A stretch of DNA of 64,000 bases, from NCBI GenBank assembly GCA_022495005.1, contig JAGYXB010000800.1, positions 99,103 through 163,102 on the forward strand, read 5' to 3'. Made by a program: the position numbers and the translations under genes. This document shows positions 33,708 to 44,900 of the stretch, one piece after another. This DNA comes from Rhyacophila brunnea (Eukaryota; Arthropoda; Insecta; Trichoptera; Rhyacophilidae). The notes beneath the pieces are model-generated. The model searched no databases. It had not been told where the DNA came from and saw only the letters and a list, made by a program, of their open reading frames with translations. Position 1 is the stretch's first letter, and every line of letters starts with the position of its first letter.

Positions 33708-34380
33708 ACTTCTGAGCGACCAAGACTTTCCACCAGACTAGAGTAAATGCTGCCTCCAGTAAGCTCCTTCACTTGGTCGCTCCAGCGCACTGACGCTTTT
33801 CCTTTGTTTCGCCTTCCGTAGAGGTTACCCAAAACCACCTGTCTCTCCAGGTTATACGATACGCACTGAACAATATGTCCAAAAAAACTGCAGAATGCGT
33901 TCAAACATTTCAAAGAGCCGTTTGCATGGCTCCACAACGGAGGGCTAACAGGGCTCAAGCATGGAGGCCCGGTGTCTTATGGAAGACCCGGCGTGGCGAG
34001 TCGACCAGACAATTTAGATAAACAAACATCACAAATTTGCTATAACAGTAAAAAAGTCGCCTGCGGCGCTATTTTACTTCAATAATGTTAATATTTTAAA
34101 GTATCTATATGGTGATGCGATGCAAATTTTAATTGTTTGTTGATACTCGGCAACTCCATAATTCAAATGAACTTAAGTACTAGAAATACACTAAATACCC
34201 ATAATTTTACCGTGAACACCATTTGGAAAACGCTACAGTAAGACTCTATACTACTCGTACCTTTAACCTTAGCGATAGGTAGGTGGGGCGACAAAGATCC
34301 TAGCCTGGGGGCCCGATTTATTATGCTGGGGCCATGGCCGTTTATTTATTTATCTGTAGTCTCTGGATGAATGGATGAAT
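33708..34380 (-). pseudogene. RTE reverse transcriptase C-terminal fragment, interrupted
   Basis: On the minus strand this encodes FFGHIVQC, NLERQVVLGNLYGRRNKGKA and VRWSDQVKELTGG, matching the larger RTE copy at 23.4-24.1 kb. Compared with that copy there is an internal deletion near the C-terminus, and the last residues are lost. The fragment is split by a CATGGCC-ended element (33925-34336). Beyond it, ctgtagtctctggatga continues the RTE sequence (compare cttcagtccctggatga near 23684). A non-functional relic. Confidence 0.85.
33925..34336 (-). mobile_element. CATGGCC-ended element inside an RTE fragment
   Basis: Runs catggctccacaacgg to tgctggggccatg. The flanking octamers are GCCGTTTG and GCCGTTTA (7 of 8). 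The intact RTE copy at 23.67 kb reads gagccgttcctttatc without interruption, so the other copy serves as an empty-site reference. The interior includes gacccggcgtggcgagtcga and cgataggtaggtgggg. Non-coding. Confidence 0.9.
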
Positions 34381-34673
34381 GGATATTCCCAGCCATTAAC
34401 TTGTCTTCTAACATGTAAATGTATACTTAGGTTGGTACTTGGATCTGACATAATGATGTCGTATATCACGACAATAAGCCTTCCTTGTATTTGCGAGTAC
34501 ATACATATTTGAAAAGTTGCAATGTGTCTGGATGTGTACTATTTTAACCCTTCACTCGGGGCCCTTCTCTGACTATGGCGGGATCACGCCCTGCCAAAAG
34601 CTACACAAACATAAACATAAATAAAAGTAAAATGTTTAGTCTAATATCTCATGAAAATTTGATTTGTTCACCT

Positions 34674-34948
34674 GTGGGTCTATTCTATGCTTATCGACCG
34701 CTAAAGTGATAAATATTATCAAACTTAGGGTAGGTTTGTATCAAAATATTAGCACTTATTGTAACAATTACACGAAGCTGGTTTTTATTGTTGCAATAAG
34801 TGCGATATTTTAACAGCAGCAAGATAGGTGTAACTTGTAACCAGCTTCGTGTAATTGTTACAATAAGTGCTAATATTTTGATACAAACCTACCCTAAGTT
34901 TGATAATATTTATCACTTTAGCGGTCGATAAGCATAGAATAGACCCAC
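34674..34948. mobile_element. Foldback element with identical 110-bp arms
   Basis: The left arm (34674-34783) starts gtgggtctattctatg and the right arm (34839-34948) is its exact inverted complement by reading. The loop of about 55 bases contains a diverged copy of part of the arm (ttgcaataagtgcgatattt). Perfect arms imply recent origin or gene conversion. No flanking duplication is obvious. A diverged relative lies at 38504-38791. Confidence 0.92.
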
Positions 34949-35359
34949 TGCAAGAAAGTTTGCCTAAATCACGTGTTTTATATGTAGTTAATTGTTTCTG
35001 TTAATCTTTGCCACTTGCTAATTTCAAAACCCCCTGGAAAAGGGAAATCCATAAGTTTTCTTCCTCTTCAAGAAACGTCTGGATTATCATGTCAGTAGGT
35101 AGAAATTACATTAGAAACGTTTACCTTTTAAATGGAAAAACTTACTTCTATTTTTTAATTACAAAGAAATTAAATGCTTAATAAATAATTGAATTAATGG
35201 TAGGTACTTATTGTAAAAATGTTTAACGTTAAATTATCGATAATATATTTCATTAAGTGTACACGGTAGGAAGACGGTAGGTTACTGCCAACTTATTGTT
35301 AACTTTACAGGTAAACGTTATTTACAATAATCTAAATACTGTGTTTAAGTTAAAGGTAT
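34949..35359. other. Nothing recognised
   Basis: AT-rich, without ORF or repeat partner. Confidence 0.4.
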
Positions 35360-35367
35360 ATCGTGAT

Positions 35368-35739
35368 CATGGCCCCAACATCCTAAAGCGGGCCCCCAGG
35401 CTAGGATATTTAGCGACCCCCCTACCTATCGCTAAGGGTAAAGTCAGTGTGACGCGCTGCAGTAGCATTATCCAAATGGTGTATGTTTAGCGATTGTTTA
35501 TATTTTTAATATGTACGAGTACATCCATTTGAATGATTGAGAAATTGCATCGTACAACCAAATAGTTTTAATTATTAATATTATATCAAGATAGCGCCGC
35601 AGGCGACTTTTTTTACTATTAGAGCAAATTTGTGATCTGTGTTTATCTCACTTATCTGGTCGGCTCGCCACGCCGGGCCCTTCCTGAGCCCGGGCCCCCA
35701 GGCTAGAGCCCCGTCAGCCCCCCCCTTATGGGGGCCATG
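35368..35739 (+). mobile_element. CATGGCC-ended element, 372 bp
   Basis: Runs catggccccaacatcc to ttatgggggccatg, flanked by ATCGTGAT (35360-35367) and ATCGTGGT (35740-35747), 7 of 8 identical. The motif ggcccccaggctag occurs near both ends in the same orientation, as well as the short inverted termini. Orientation is opposite to the 30 and 34 kb copies. Non-coding. Confidence 0.88.
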
Positions 35740-35747
35740 ATCGTGGT

Positions 35748-37162
35748 ATATGATAAATAATGATCGTGATCATAAATATTTAAGATTCAGATAACTACTA
35801 TATGGCAATTTATATATAGGTACATATACTTATATATATTATATTCAATATCAGATATCTTATAAACTGTAGAGACTAGATTTTGAGTACCTACAGAGTG
35901 AATCTAGTAATATAAAAAAAAAAAATTAGCGAAACAGTGAAAAATAATATTATGAAGACCAAAAAATTAGTTTAATTTAAAGCAGCATTAGGATATGTAC
36001 AGACACTCCGATATTTAAATCGATTTATATTATATAGATGGAGAATAGTGCAAAGAAGATTAGATTTCTTATATGAATTGGTCTGTAGAAAATAAAAAGT
36101 ACCTATTGCCTTATTCCTTGGCGGGCGTTTTGGTTTATCGGGCGGCGCGCCGTGCGTGAGCAAGCAAGTAGCTGTAAGTGCATGTCAAAATATCATTCAT
36201 AATCGTTACCACCGCACAAATGCTACAATTTAATGGAAGTTAGGTGTAAATTGAGATACGTGCTAACTCACACAAGCCCACGTATGAATTAACACTTCGG
36301 AAACGATGTTAGGAAAATATAGCGGATTATAATAAACTATTACAGTTCTCTACAAGCTTGACTCAAGTGCTTTATATGACAATGGGTGGCTGAATTGTAC
36401 AAATTCATATAAGTACCTACATCAATATTCAATTGTTGTGGTAAATCATTTATAAATGATGTACCTAGCGGTTCACGTACTTCATTAAGTTCTTTAAAAA
36501 AGAATCCTGAATACTAGTGCCAAGTTTCGTTATTAAAAATATAATTTTCCAAAATGTTTAAATTTAAGGTTTAGGTAGCTACTATCGTAGTCATTTTGAG
36601 AGTGCTAAGCCAAAAGAACGTATTTAAGTGAAAATTTTGCGAATGCACAGGAGAGCAACATGAAATACCCTACCAAGTAGTTACTTTGTCGCAGAATTAC
36701 ACTTGCTAATCTACTTTTGGGACGCTGAAAATGAAATTATAGATTTTCTTTCCCTCCATACCCGTTATGTAGGCATATACCGTGGCGTAACCACCGTTAA
36801 GCACGCTTCTATACTGCGCTGAAAATGTCCAAGGAGCAGCTTTACAAGACCTTGGTTGACATGCACTAGCTAGAGTGTGCGTGATTTCCATTCTGATATA
36901 ATATACTACCGTCAATCCTTGACGAGAAAACACCAAGATCAAACACAAACACCAAAACTATTAGTGACCTCATTTCAAGATGGCAGATTCGCCCATGCCT
37001 TCTCGAGATTGGACAACCACGATCTAGCTAGATAAAATAGCTAGGAAAATTTATTCTAGTTTAGATAAAAAAATATTTATTTAGTATAGGTAAGTTTGTT
37101 TATTTGGATGTCAAACGCTAATTTTGGTTTTGCAGGGCGCCCAAAATGTATGTATCAGTAGG
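35748..37162. other. No supported gene
   Basis: A short CpG-rich patch at 36120-36165 (ggcgggcgttttggtttatc) falls in a 63-codon minus-strand ORF, and an 80-codon minus ORF lies at 36706-36948. Neither has a recognisable domain. Confidence 0.35.
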
Positions 37163-37217
37163 TTTTTTTCGACCATGTCCTATCTTAATAAGATCATATG
37201 GGCCTCCGCAGAGTGGG
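37163..37217 (-). repeat. SINE fragment, 3' end (family of 47.7 and 49.3 kb)
   Basis: A T-run followed by cgaccatgtcctatctta and agatcatatgggcctccgca matches the low-coordinate end of the two longer copies. On the minus strand this is the SINE 3' part with its A-tail; the tRNA head is missing. Confidence 0.75.
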
Positions 37218-38503
37218 TACTTACCAACTAACTATTTATTTTTAAATACTTATTTACTTTTCAGTGAATATTCTTACACATAAAGACATTGTTATTAGTT
37301 GAATCTTATTAAAATAAACAAGAAACAAGAAAACATGTATCCAATACTTAGTGTATCAAGCATAGCAATATATGTAAATGCTAGCCAATTTGATTTGCGG
37401 TACAGTTTTTTACGGTCGCCCTTATAAGAAAGTACAATGAATATGATTACGTGGGAGTCAGAGAAGCTGAATTTGGTTCGCCACGCCACGGCGTGATTTA
37501 AATGGCCGACTGGTGTTATTTTGACTGAAACATGAATGCTTATTAAAAGGTATTGTGAATTATTTGCACAGAATAGTGAGTTATTCAATGCGCAATTTCA
37601 TAGTGTAAATAATACGAAAGAGCCTTTTCAATAAAGGGGTTTACTTTTAACACGAATTTATGATCACTGCTATGAATCATCTGTTTTTCAGTGGTAGGTA
37701 GGTTCCATACATTATGAAAAATAAAATTATTTACGAAAAATTTTAAATTACGAAAATACACGATATTACTTATAACATTATTTAAATCTTGATTTTGGTC
37801 TACTAAATTGAAACATATTGAGGTTTCATATTAGTATTGTCATGCTGGGACATGGACTCATTTTTTGGAATATTTTTTTTCGAGTAGGTATCTACAAGAG
37901 TTTTTACGTTATTTAGAATAAAATTACAATCAGACTCGTAGAATAATTATTGTGAGTTGGTGTCAGGTCTCTTTGCTAGACCTGGCATGATTAGACAAAC
38001 CCCGCGGAGTAACCTTTTAATTTGGAAGTACCTATACGTCTGATTGCCCAATCCATTAATCTATTACACAGGGTCAAACACATGAATCTTTTTTTCAGCC
38101 AGGGGATATAATCCACAGCTTTCATAAACGGCCGCTTTACTAACTCGCCTAACTTGGGTGTTGAATAATTAACAATTATTTTAAATATATTTATTTTACA
38201 GCAGTTTATTTTTTTCTACCTACCTGAAAATAACTTTATACAAATAATTAAAATTGAGTCGTACAATAGCTAAAATTATCTATATTCTGAAACACAATCA
38301 AACTTTATTTTGGCATGTGCAACCCCTAAATAATTATTTAGTTCGCCATATAGACCGCAAATCCGCATCGAAGTTGTTTTTTTAGGAATATTTAGGTTAA
38401 ATAAAAAATTGAAACACAATTTGAACAATATGATGCATATTGAAGTATTAGTTAAGTGCCTAACTAAAATCTCGCTACTAGATTCAAATTTATTTGGATC
38501 AAT
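37218..38503. other. Nothing recognised
   Basis: A 97-codon minus-strand ORF (37295-37588) is without motif. AT-rich otherwise. Confidence 0.35.
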
Positions 38504-38791
38504 GGACCTATTCTATACACAAGGTGGCTATCGGCGGCTATCGACTGTAGTTTATCATGTTTATGTATTTTGCGGTATTATAATTGTTACAATGAGTTAG
38601 CCGTTTAAACTGTCAAACTGTTTATCTCGCTCTAAAAGTTAGCACAGCCAAGAGAGGGGCTGTTAAAACATAGCACTTTTTGACAGTTTAGACGGTTACT
38701 TATTGTAACAATTAACTTCACCAATACATAAATATGATAAACTACCGTCGATAACCGCTGATGTGCCGCTTTGTGTATAGAATAGACCCAC
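38504..38791. mobile_element. Foldback element, diverged relative of 34674-34948
   Basis: The left arm begins ggacctattctatacaca and the right arm ends tgtgtatagaatagaccca. Further paired blocks are tgtttatgtatt/aatacataaatat and attgttacaat/attgtaacaat. The outer word gtgggtctattctat and the attgttacaataagt word are shared with the 34.7-kb palindrome, but arms here have many mismatches. A 63-codon plus ORF across it is not supported. Confidence 0.78.
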
Positions 38792-39975
38792 AAGAATACT
38801 AACTCATTGGGTTGAACGAATTGCTAATGTAGATTCATCGTAAAACATCTTGTAATATAACTCGATGAGGGAGGGTATTGGGGCATATTGGCCTTGAAGG
38901 CGAAATGATAATTGACATCTTCCTATAACGTAAAAAATTAAATCGACTGATACAGTCCCATCAACACGGATACCGTTAAAATGCAATGATTTGAAACTCA
39001 ATAACCTAATTCAACAGGAATATTTTATTCGTCGATAATACCATAAAGTAGCAATAATTTTCCGTGATCATTTTAATAGTGAGCGACGACACTGAGGCAG
39101 GCGGCATGCGGTGTTTCACATAATTTCCCGTAATTAAAGACCTTTGCACAAAATGGCGATTACGTTTTGACGCAAGTGTAATAATAATATGCACAAGCGT
39201 CGATGATTTATTACATGGAATGATAGACCGGGCAGCAATCATCAGGCGGCAATTAAACTTTTGCATGATGCAACGACAACAGCGCCACCGAGACCGTGCT
39301 ATAGAACGGTATTATTTTGCACTAATATTATAGTTGAGAAAGGTATTGGTACCAAGATAGAGTAGACCGAGGCTATTCACCGCCAGTAACTTACAGTTAA
39401 TTAAATATATATATGAAATTAATAACGAAATTTACTTTTCAAAGCTTAAGGAATCTCATTTATTTATTATTGTAGATATCATTATTCATTATCGCAAATG
39501 AAAAAAAATAGCAGTAGAGGTAATTTCAAATGCCATTTTACCGCTATTTATAAACATATTAGTTATACGTATTCGATCAAGATAAAATATGTTTCAGTTG
39601 CTTTTTGACTTGCAAATAGTTAAAATTAACGATTCATAAGACATCACTATTTATGACAATCTTACCTTATGAATATCATGATTAATTGAAAATATCAGCA
39701 TGAATTGATTCAATGTCTTTCTTATTTATACATAATTTGAAAACATCTCATGCAAATGCACACTAGAAAAATCATTTTGTAGAAAAAAACCCGTATCTGC
39801 TGGATTTTTAATTACGACAATTTTAATTAGTAGTTGTTACATGAAATGCTTATCGAATTGCGTTAGAATGTTGGCTATCGGTTTTAGTATATTAAATTAA
39901 GGTAGGTATTAATTAATTCCTTAATTACTAACCTTTAGTTTTTATGAGGTACCTACTTATACCTGCTAATAATTT
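38792..39975. other. Nothing recognised
   Basis: Two short minus-strand ORFs (38804-39001, 39006-39266) have no recognised domain. Confidence 0.35.
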
Positions 39976-40166
39976 TATTAAACTATTTATTTTATTCAAC
40001 GAATAAGACACAAGATTTCAGAATGTAACATTATAATATATTATATTGAATATACCTACATCTCAAAGATGTTTTCAAATTATGTATATTCAGTAGGTAC
40101 CTATATAGAATGTAATATTTTGAAATCTTGTGTCTTATTCGTTGAATAAAAGAAATAGTTTATTAG
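39976..40166. mobile_element. Small foldback MITE
   Basis: The left arm attaaactatttattttatt then caacgaataagacacaagat is mirrored by the right arm, with only a few mismatches over about 55 bases. The middle is AT-rich with imperfect pairing (gaatataccta/taggtacctac). No ORF. Confidence 0.85.
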
Positions 40167-40561
40167 AGTCTTTCTTATTATTATTATTAGGACTGCCGAC
40201 GTCATAAAATAAATTTTATGAGTAATGTTTCTAAGCTTAATTTACATTTTTTGCGTCGTTTAGGATATTAGAATAACTTTGTTTAATAATAGAACACAAA
40301 ATACCAAAAGCAAGATAAAATAAACAATTCTAAAACAATGAAAACCGCAATAAACTACATACTTGCAAAATAAAGATGTCGTTTCATTTTACCTAGGAAA
40401 CTACTAAATTATTTTATATAAGTAAATAATAAGCTTACTTGTTGCAAATTCTGATTACTACATAACAAAATTATCATCAGATACGTTTAACAAAATACTT
40501 CACTACGATCGTCATATTTTTTTTTAATCGATAATATATGGCCTCTTATTATCGAGAAATA

Positions 40562-40753
40562 CGAATACAGTAATGGCTACCCCAACGAAAGAGACCCAGA
40601 GGCCGTCCAAGAAGGAGATGGGCTGACGCCGTAGATGTGGACTGGCTTCATATAGGAAGACCCGGTGTGGCGAGAGACTGGAGTGAGTGGAGAGCGGTTG
40701 TGGAGGAGGCCAAATACCACCCCGGGATGTAGCGCCATGGAAGAAGAAGAAGA
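40562..40753 (+). mobile_element. LINE 3' end, heavily 5'-truncated, with 14-bp TSD
   Basis: A 192-bp insertion flanked by a perfect 14-bp direct repeat, ATTATCGAGAAATA (40548-40561, 40754-40767). On the plus strand it encodes the end of a non-LTR RT: GRPRRRWADAVDVDW, then RDWSEWRAVVEEAKYHPGM and a TAG. This is the familiar GRP-RRW-D...WR tail of RTE-like LINEs. It ends in a (gaa)n run, as expected of a LINE 3' tail. It is a dead-on-arrival copy. The 96-codon minus-strand ORF over it is a shadow. Confidence 0.9.
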
Positions 40754-40767
40754 AGATTATCGAGAAA

Positions 40768-41160
40768 TAAATTTTAAATTCTAAACAATATGTTAAAAAT
40801 TCGGAATATTTCACTTTGAAGAATATCCAGGTAATGGTTTATGATTGGCCAAATATCTTCATGAACTACATTGCCCCAGTCTACTCTGCCGGTTTATAAA
40901 ATTATTCGATAAATGATTAATTCAACCTCAATAATAATGACTTTATTAAAGAAATGTACACATTATTTATGTGGACAACATTGTATGATGAGTATATGTA
41001 GATAGCGTAAAGTCTCAAAATTTTAACAAAAAATATTGATACAGTATTAGTACGTAGGTATATGTGTACCAAGTGTTTTGTTATAATATAAGCAATTGGC
41101 GAAAGGGCTTTTTGCGCAAAACAGAAAAAAAAATCCATACTAGTTTATCTTTTTATATTA
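40768..41160. other. Nothing recognised
   Basis: AT-rich flank between the LINE tail and the dispersed repeat. Confidence 0.4.
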
Positions 41161-41648
41161 TAATAATGACAAGATAAAAAGAACTTTTTTATATACCACG
41201 TTTTTAAATTTTCTGTTGAATCATATAAACTTGACAATTCTATATATTTATAATTTAGGACAAATAAGGCAATTGTCAACAAATCATTTTTTTGTTATTT
41301 TGCAACAAACAAACAAACATATAATACTGAAATGTCATTTTGATTTCCATAGTAACGCACGTATAAATTAATAATTTAGTTGCTAGGACCACCCCCTTAG
41401 CAACCAATAATACCTAGTGGATTGGATTACGAATCTCTTCCGAAATAACTTTTCATACAAAACAGAATAAACTGAAAATGAATTCAATTCTACTTAAAGA
41501 TGGCTAGAAGTATTAAAAGAATGCATTGGCATCGTGTTCTGATATATTCTAAAAGTTTCAAATGTATAGCTAGTCGGGAAGTTAGTTAAAAATCGATTGC
41601 AACCACTGGACAAACGAAAATACGAGCTAAGAAAAATGTGGTAAAATA
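41161..41648 (-). repeat. 480-bp dispersed repeat, copy 3 of 4 (inverted)
   Basis: A full-length copy on the minus strand, from attttaccacatttttctta (41648 end) to ttctttttatcttgt (41164 end). It includes the inverted subterminal word aaaaacgtggtata and the gttgctaagggggtggtcct internal stem. It resembles copy 2 most closely, sharing the longer ttgcaaaataRcaaaaaaat middle. Confidence 0.87.
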
Positions 41649-41685
41649 AATCAGTGGTTATAGCCTTTTCGACTTTTGTGTCTAA

Positions 41686-41952
41686 ATATTTTCTAACGGC
41701 GTCCTGATAAAATGCGAATATATATGGATCAGCCTGCTACACTCACGTAGTTTCTTAAACCTTGGAATCAAGCTAGACACAGTTACCCGTTGGGCGTTGA
41801 CACACTTGGACGACGAAGTGCCACTCACGGGGCGCTATTACAACCACCACAATTTCTTTCACATCTTGAATCCACGTGAACTTCTCCGTACTATTTTTAA
41901 AACTACTTCATTTCGTAAGAGAAAATATTCAATGTCACATACTGGTCCATAA
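41686..41952 (+). other. Unrecognised 88-codon open stretch, possible exon or relic
   Basis: One plus frame is open between a TAA at 41683-41685 and a TAA at 41950-41952. It lacks an early Met, so an ATG-based ORF search would miss it. The reading has natural-looking composition (RSFLNLGIKLDTVTRWALTH, LDDEVPLTGRYYNHHNFFHI, LNPRELLRTIFKTTSFRKRK) and is GC-richer than the flanks. I do not recognise a family. No strong splice acceptor is evident just upstream. Chance cannot be excluded, since a few open stretches of this length are expected in 64 kb. Confidence 0.25.
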
Positions 41953-44900
41953 TGAGACCCTGCATTGTGATCGGGCGGGCATCCGTGAATAATTTGTATG
42001 TATTATATATTTTATTTTTTAATCTGCCTGTTTGAATACCTACCACTAAAGTTGATATAATCTTTTACCTTAGCAGTCATATTATAATAATAAATTATAA
42101 CGAGCACTGTGACAGACTTAGCAAAGCAAAAATTCGTCAATAATAGATACGCAAATAACTAGGTTTGCCAGAAAAATAATTACACCACTTTTTTTTAAAC
42201 CCTACTCCTAGAAATAACCCTTAGAATACTAATGCTGGAAACATACAGCTGCAGTGTGAAAAATTGTCATTTAATAGCCCCTGGAGGTTTGCAATGAGCC
42301 CATATATTTAATAATTATATGCAAATGTCCACCGTATACCAACAAGGCTTTTTTTAAGCGGTGTAATAAATCATTGTTTGAAAATGTTGTCTTGTAGCGA
42401 CAACTGTTATTAAATTTAAGTACTTGCTAAATGTTAAATGATACCTACCACGTCTCCACATTCGTTCTGCGGGAGTATGTCATGGCGTAACAAACGTTAA
42501 TCACTTCAAAATTGTGTGATTATAGTACGCGATGTCGTCGGTTGACAATATACCTATAGATTTTTTGTTTCTCACAAAAATAAATAACGGGGAATTTTAG
42601 AAACTCCCAGGCTCTTTTTTATCTAAAAAATTCAAAAAAAAATTACTGGCGAAATTGAAAAATTACGTTTCAAATCAATGTCGAGGGACTCTTTCTAAGA
42701 ACTTTTCTTAATTTTCTTCTATTACTAAATTATAGTACCTACTTCACATCAAATTAAAGTATGGAATCATCGAAATTTATAAGAGGTACTTTTGGTGTAT
42801 TCTTTAAATGTCTTTTTGCCGATATTCAAAATAATAGTATTTTAGGCGTATTATACCTTTTAAATATCGTACATAGTACACGGACCAAAATTATAAGTAC
42901 CTAGTATAGACACTCTAATTATAGTACGTTTAGCAATAATACTCGGCCCGGGGCCTCCCTGGGAAATATCATAAAACTGACTAGGCACACCAAAATGAGG
43001 TTCGGATCGAAGAATAAACTTATATATTTAAACATAGGCACATAATAATAAATAATAGTTTACTTATTTATGATTTTAAGTCTGCAACCTATGATTAATG
43101 ACATGCATCATAAATGTGTAAAAATTTACTCAAAAGCCTTCTCTCCGTGTATCAATAGAATGGTTCAGTGTTCTATAATAGGTATAACATGTTTTGCAAA
43201 ATGTACGTCTAGTCAGGATATTAACCGAGTTATTATTAGGCTATAATATATAAAGTGGCAATATTATAATGAAATGGTTGAATGGATAGTAAAAAGAATC
43301 TTCTGTGGCATAATTTTCATTTATTTAAACAGCACAATAAAAAATTACAAGATAATTATTGTTATAATATAAATACTTTGATATGAATAATTTTCGTTTC
43401 TTGTGTACTTATTTCCTTTTAAAAATATTTTTTATATTCGGGGGCAATTTTTGCATCAATTTTTGATCGGCACCGGGCGACAACCACCTTTAGCATGGAC
43501 CTGTCCATATTTACATACCACATAAAAGAATAAAGACTATATAGGTACCTACCTACTATAAAATCAAGCGCATGTCCAAGGTTTCGGTTGAGGTATCTAT
43601 ACATAAGGAGGTTTCTCACTTTGAGAATTATTGTACTTTTTGCTATCTCAATTATTATTTATATTTATTGTTTATTTATATTATTTATATCATGTCCCTA
43701 AATAATATGAGACATGGTGATCATTGTGATCAAAGTTCGTATTGATCACTGATAATTGTCTTAAAATATAGTAATGCATTATAATTAATTTGGTATTATA
43801 TTTTTTTTACAAAAAACAATGACTTGTAAATTAAAAGAATTGAGTGGCCAATACTTGTATAATATACATATTATAATTGTTATGTTAGTCGATGCTGTAT
43901 AAATTTAAAAATCTAATCAAACAGATGGTCTCATCATTATATCCGGTCGGCTGACCACGCTGCTGATGTTTCACCCCCTGCCTTTGTTAGATGCTGCCCC
44001 GATCCACCGATCAACCCTCGTCACCCTTATTTTTGACGATTTACTACCTTCTATCACCCTTGACTTCGAGTTGTACTCCTCAAATATCCGCGAGTATTTT
44101 ATGGGTGGGTACTATAATTAATTAACTTATGAAAATGTCATTCCAACACAATAGATTGATGTGGAAAAACATTGTATTAATTAAAATAAAAATATAATTT
44201 AATAAAGATTAGTAGCGATTTCATCGGATTACCTTCTCAACACATTTTTTGTCATGTTGGGTCTGCAATAGATGTCCCACCAGAAATTGAAGATAAATGG
44301 GGTTTATACGAAAAAACCAAAATTTTACAGGTTAGAGAAAAAACTATATACTCGTACTTACCTAATGATATTATTAATCTTTGACATTTGTTTAAAAATA
44401 TGACCATACAATACTGAAATTATTTGCATTTTTCCTCTATCATATAAGATTTAACTTTGCCTTCAATTAGCAGAACAAATTATTTTTTATGTTTTTTCAT
44501 TAGAGTGAGATTTCCTTGCAATAAAATAGGTTTTCCAAGCATAGCATTTTTGCAGGCATAGTTATCAGGGAACCCCCATTTCACCATATTATCTCTAGTG
44601 TGGATTACTATAGTTTGCAGACTATTGAGGGCTTTTCATATTCTGTACTCAAAACTGACTCTAGACAGAAGACGTTTATCTAATATTAATCATTATTCGA
44701 GCCTTTTCTAGACCAGTTAGTTATGCGAAGAGTTGGTCAGTTTATGGTGAAAGGCTAGGTGCTATTGTAACCATAAATCTTCTCCTTGTTTTTCGCACGA
44801 CATTTGACATTATCAACCGATGACAAGATTTTGAGAATGACATTTAAATTAGAAATAACTGATTTACATAGACTAGCATAGGTTTACTATAGTCAATGGT

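Noticed and set aside
40524..40814. 96-codon minus-strand ORF
   Set aside because: Antisense of the LINE tail and its (gaa)n run.
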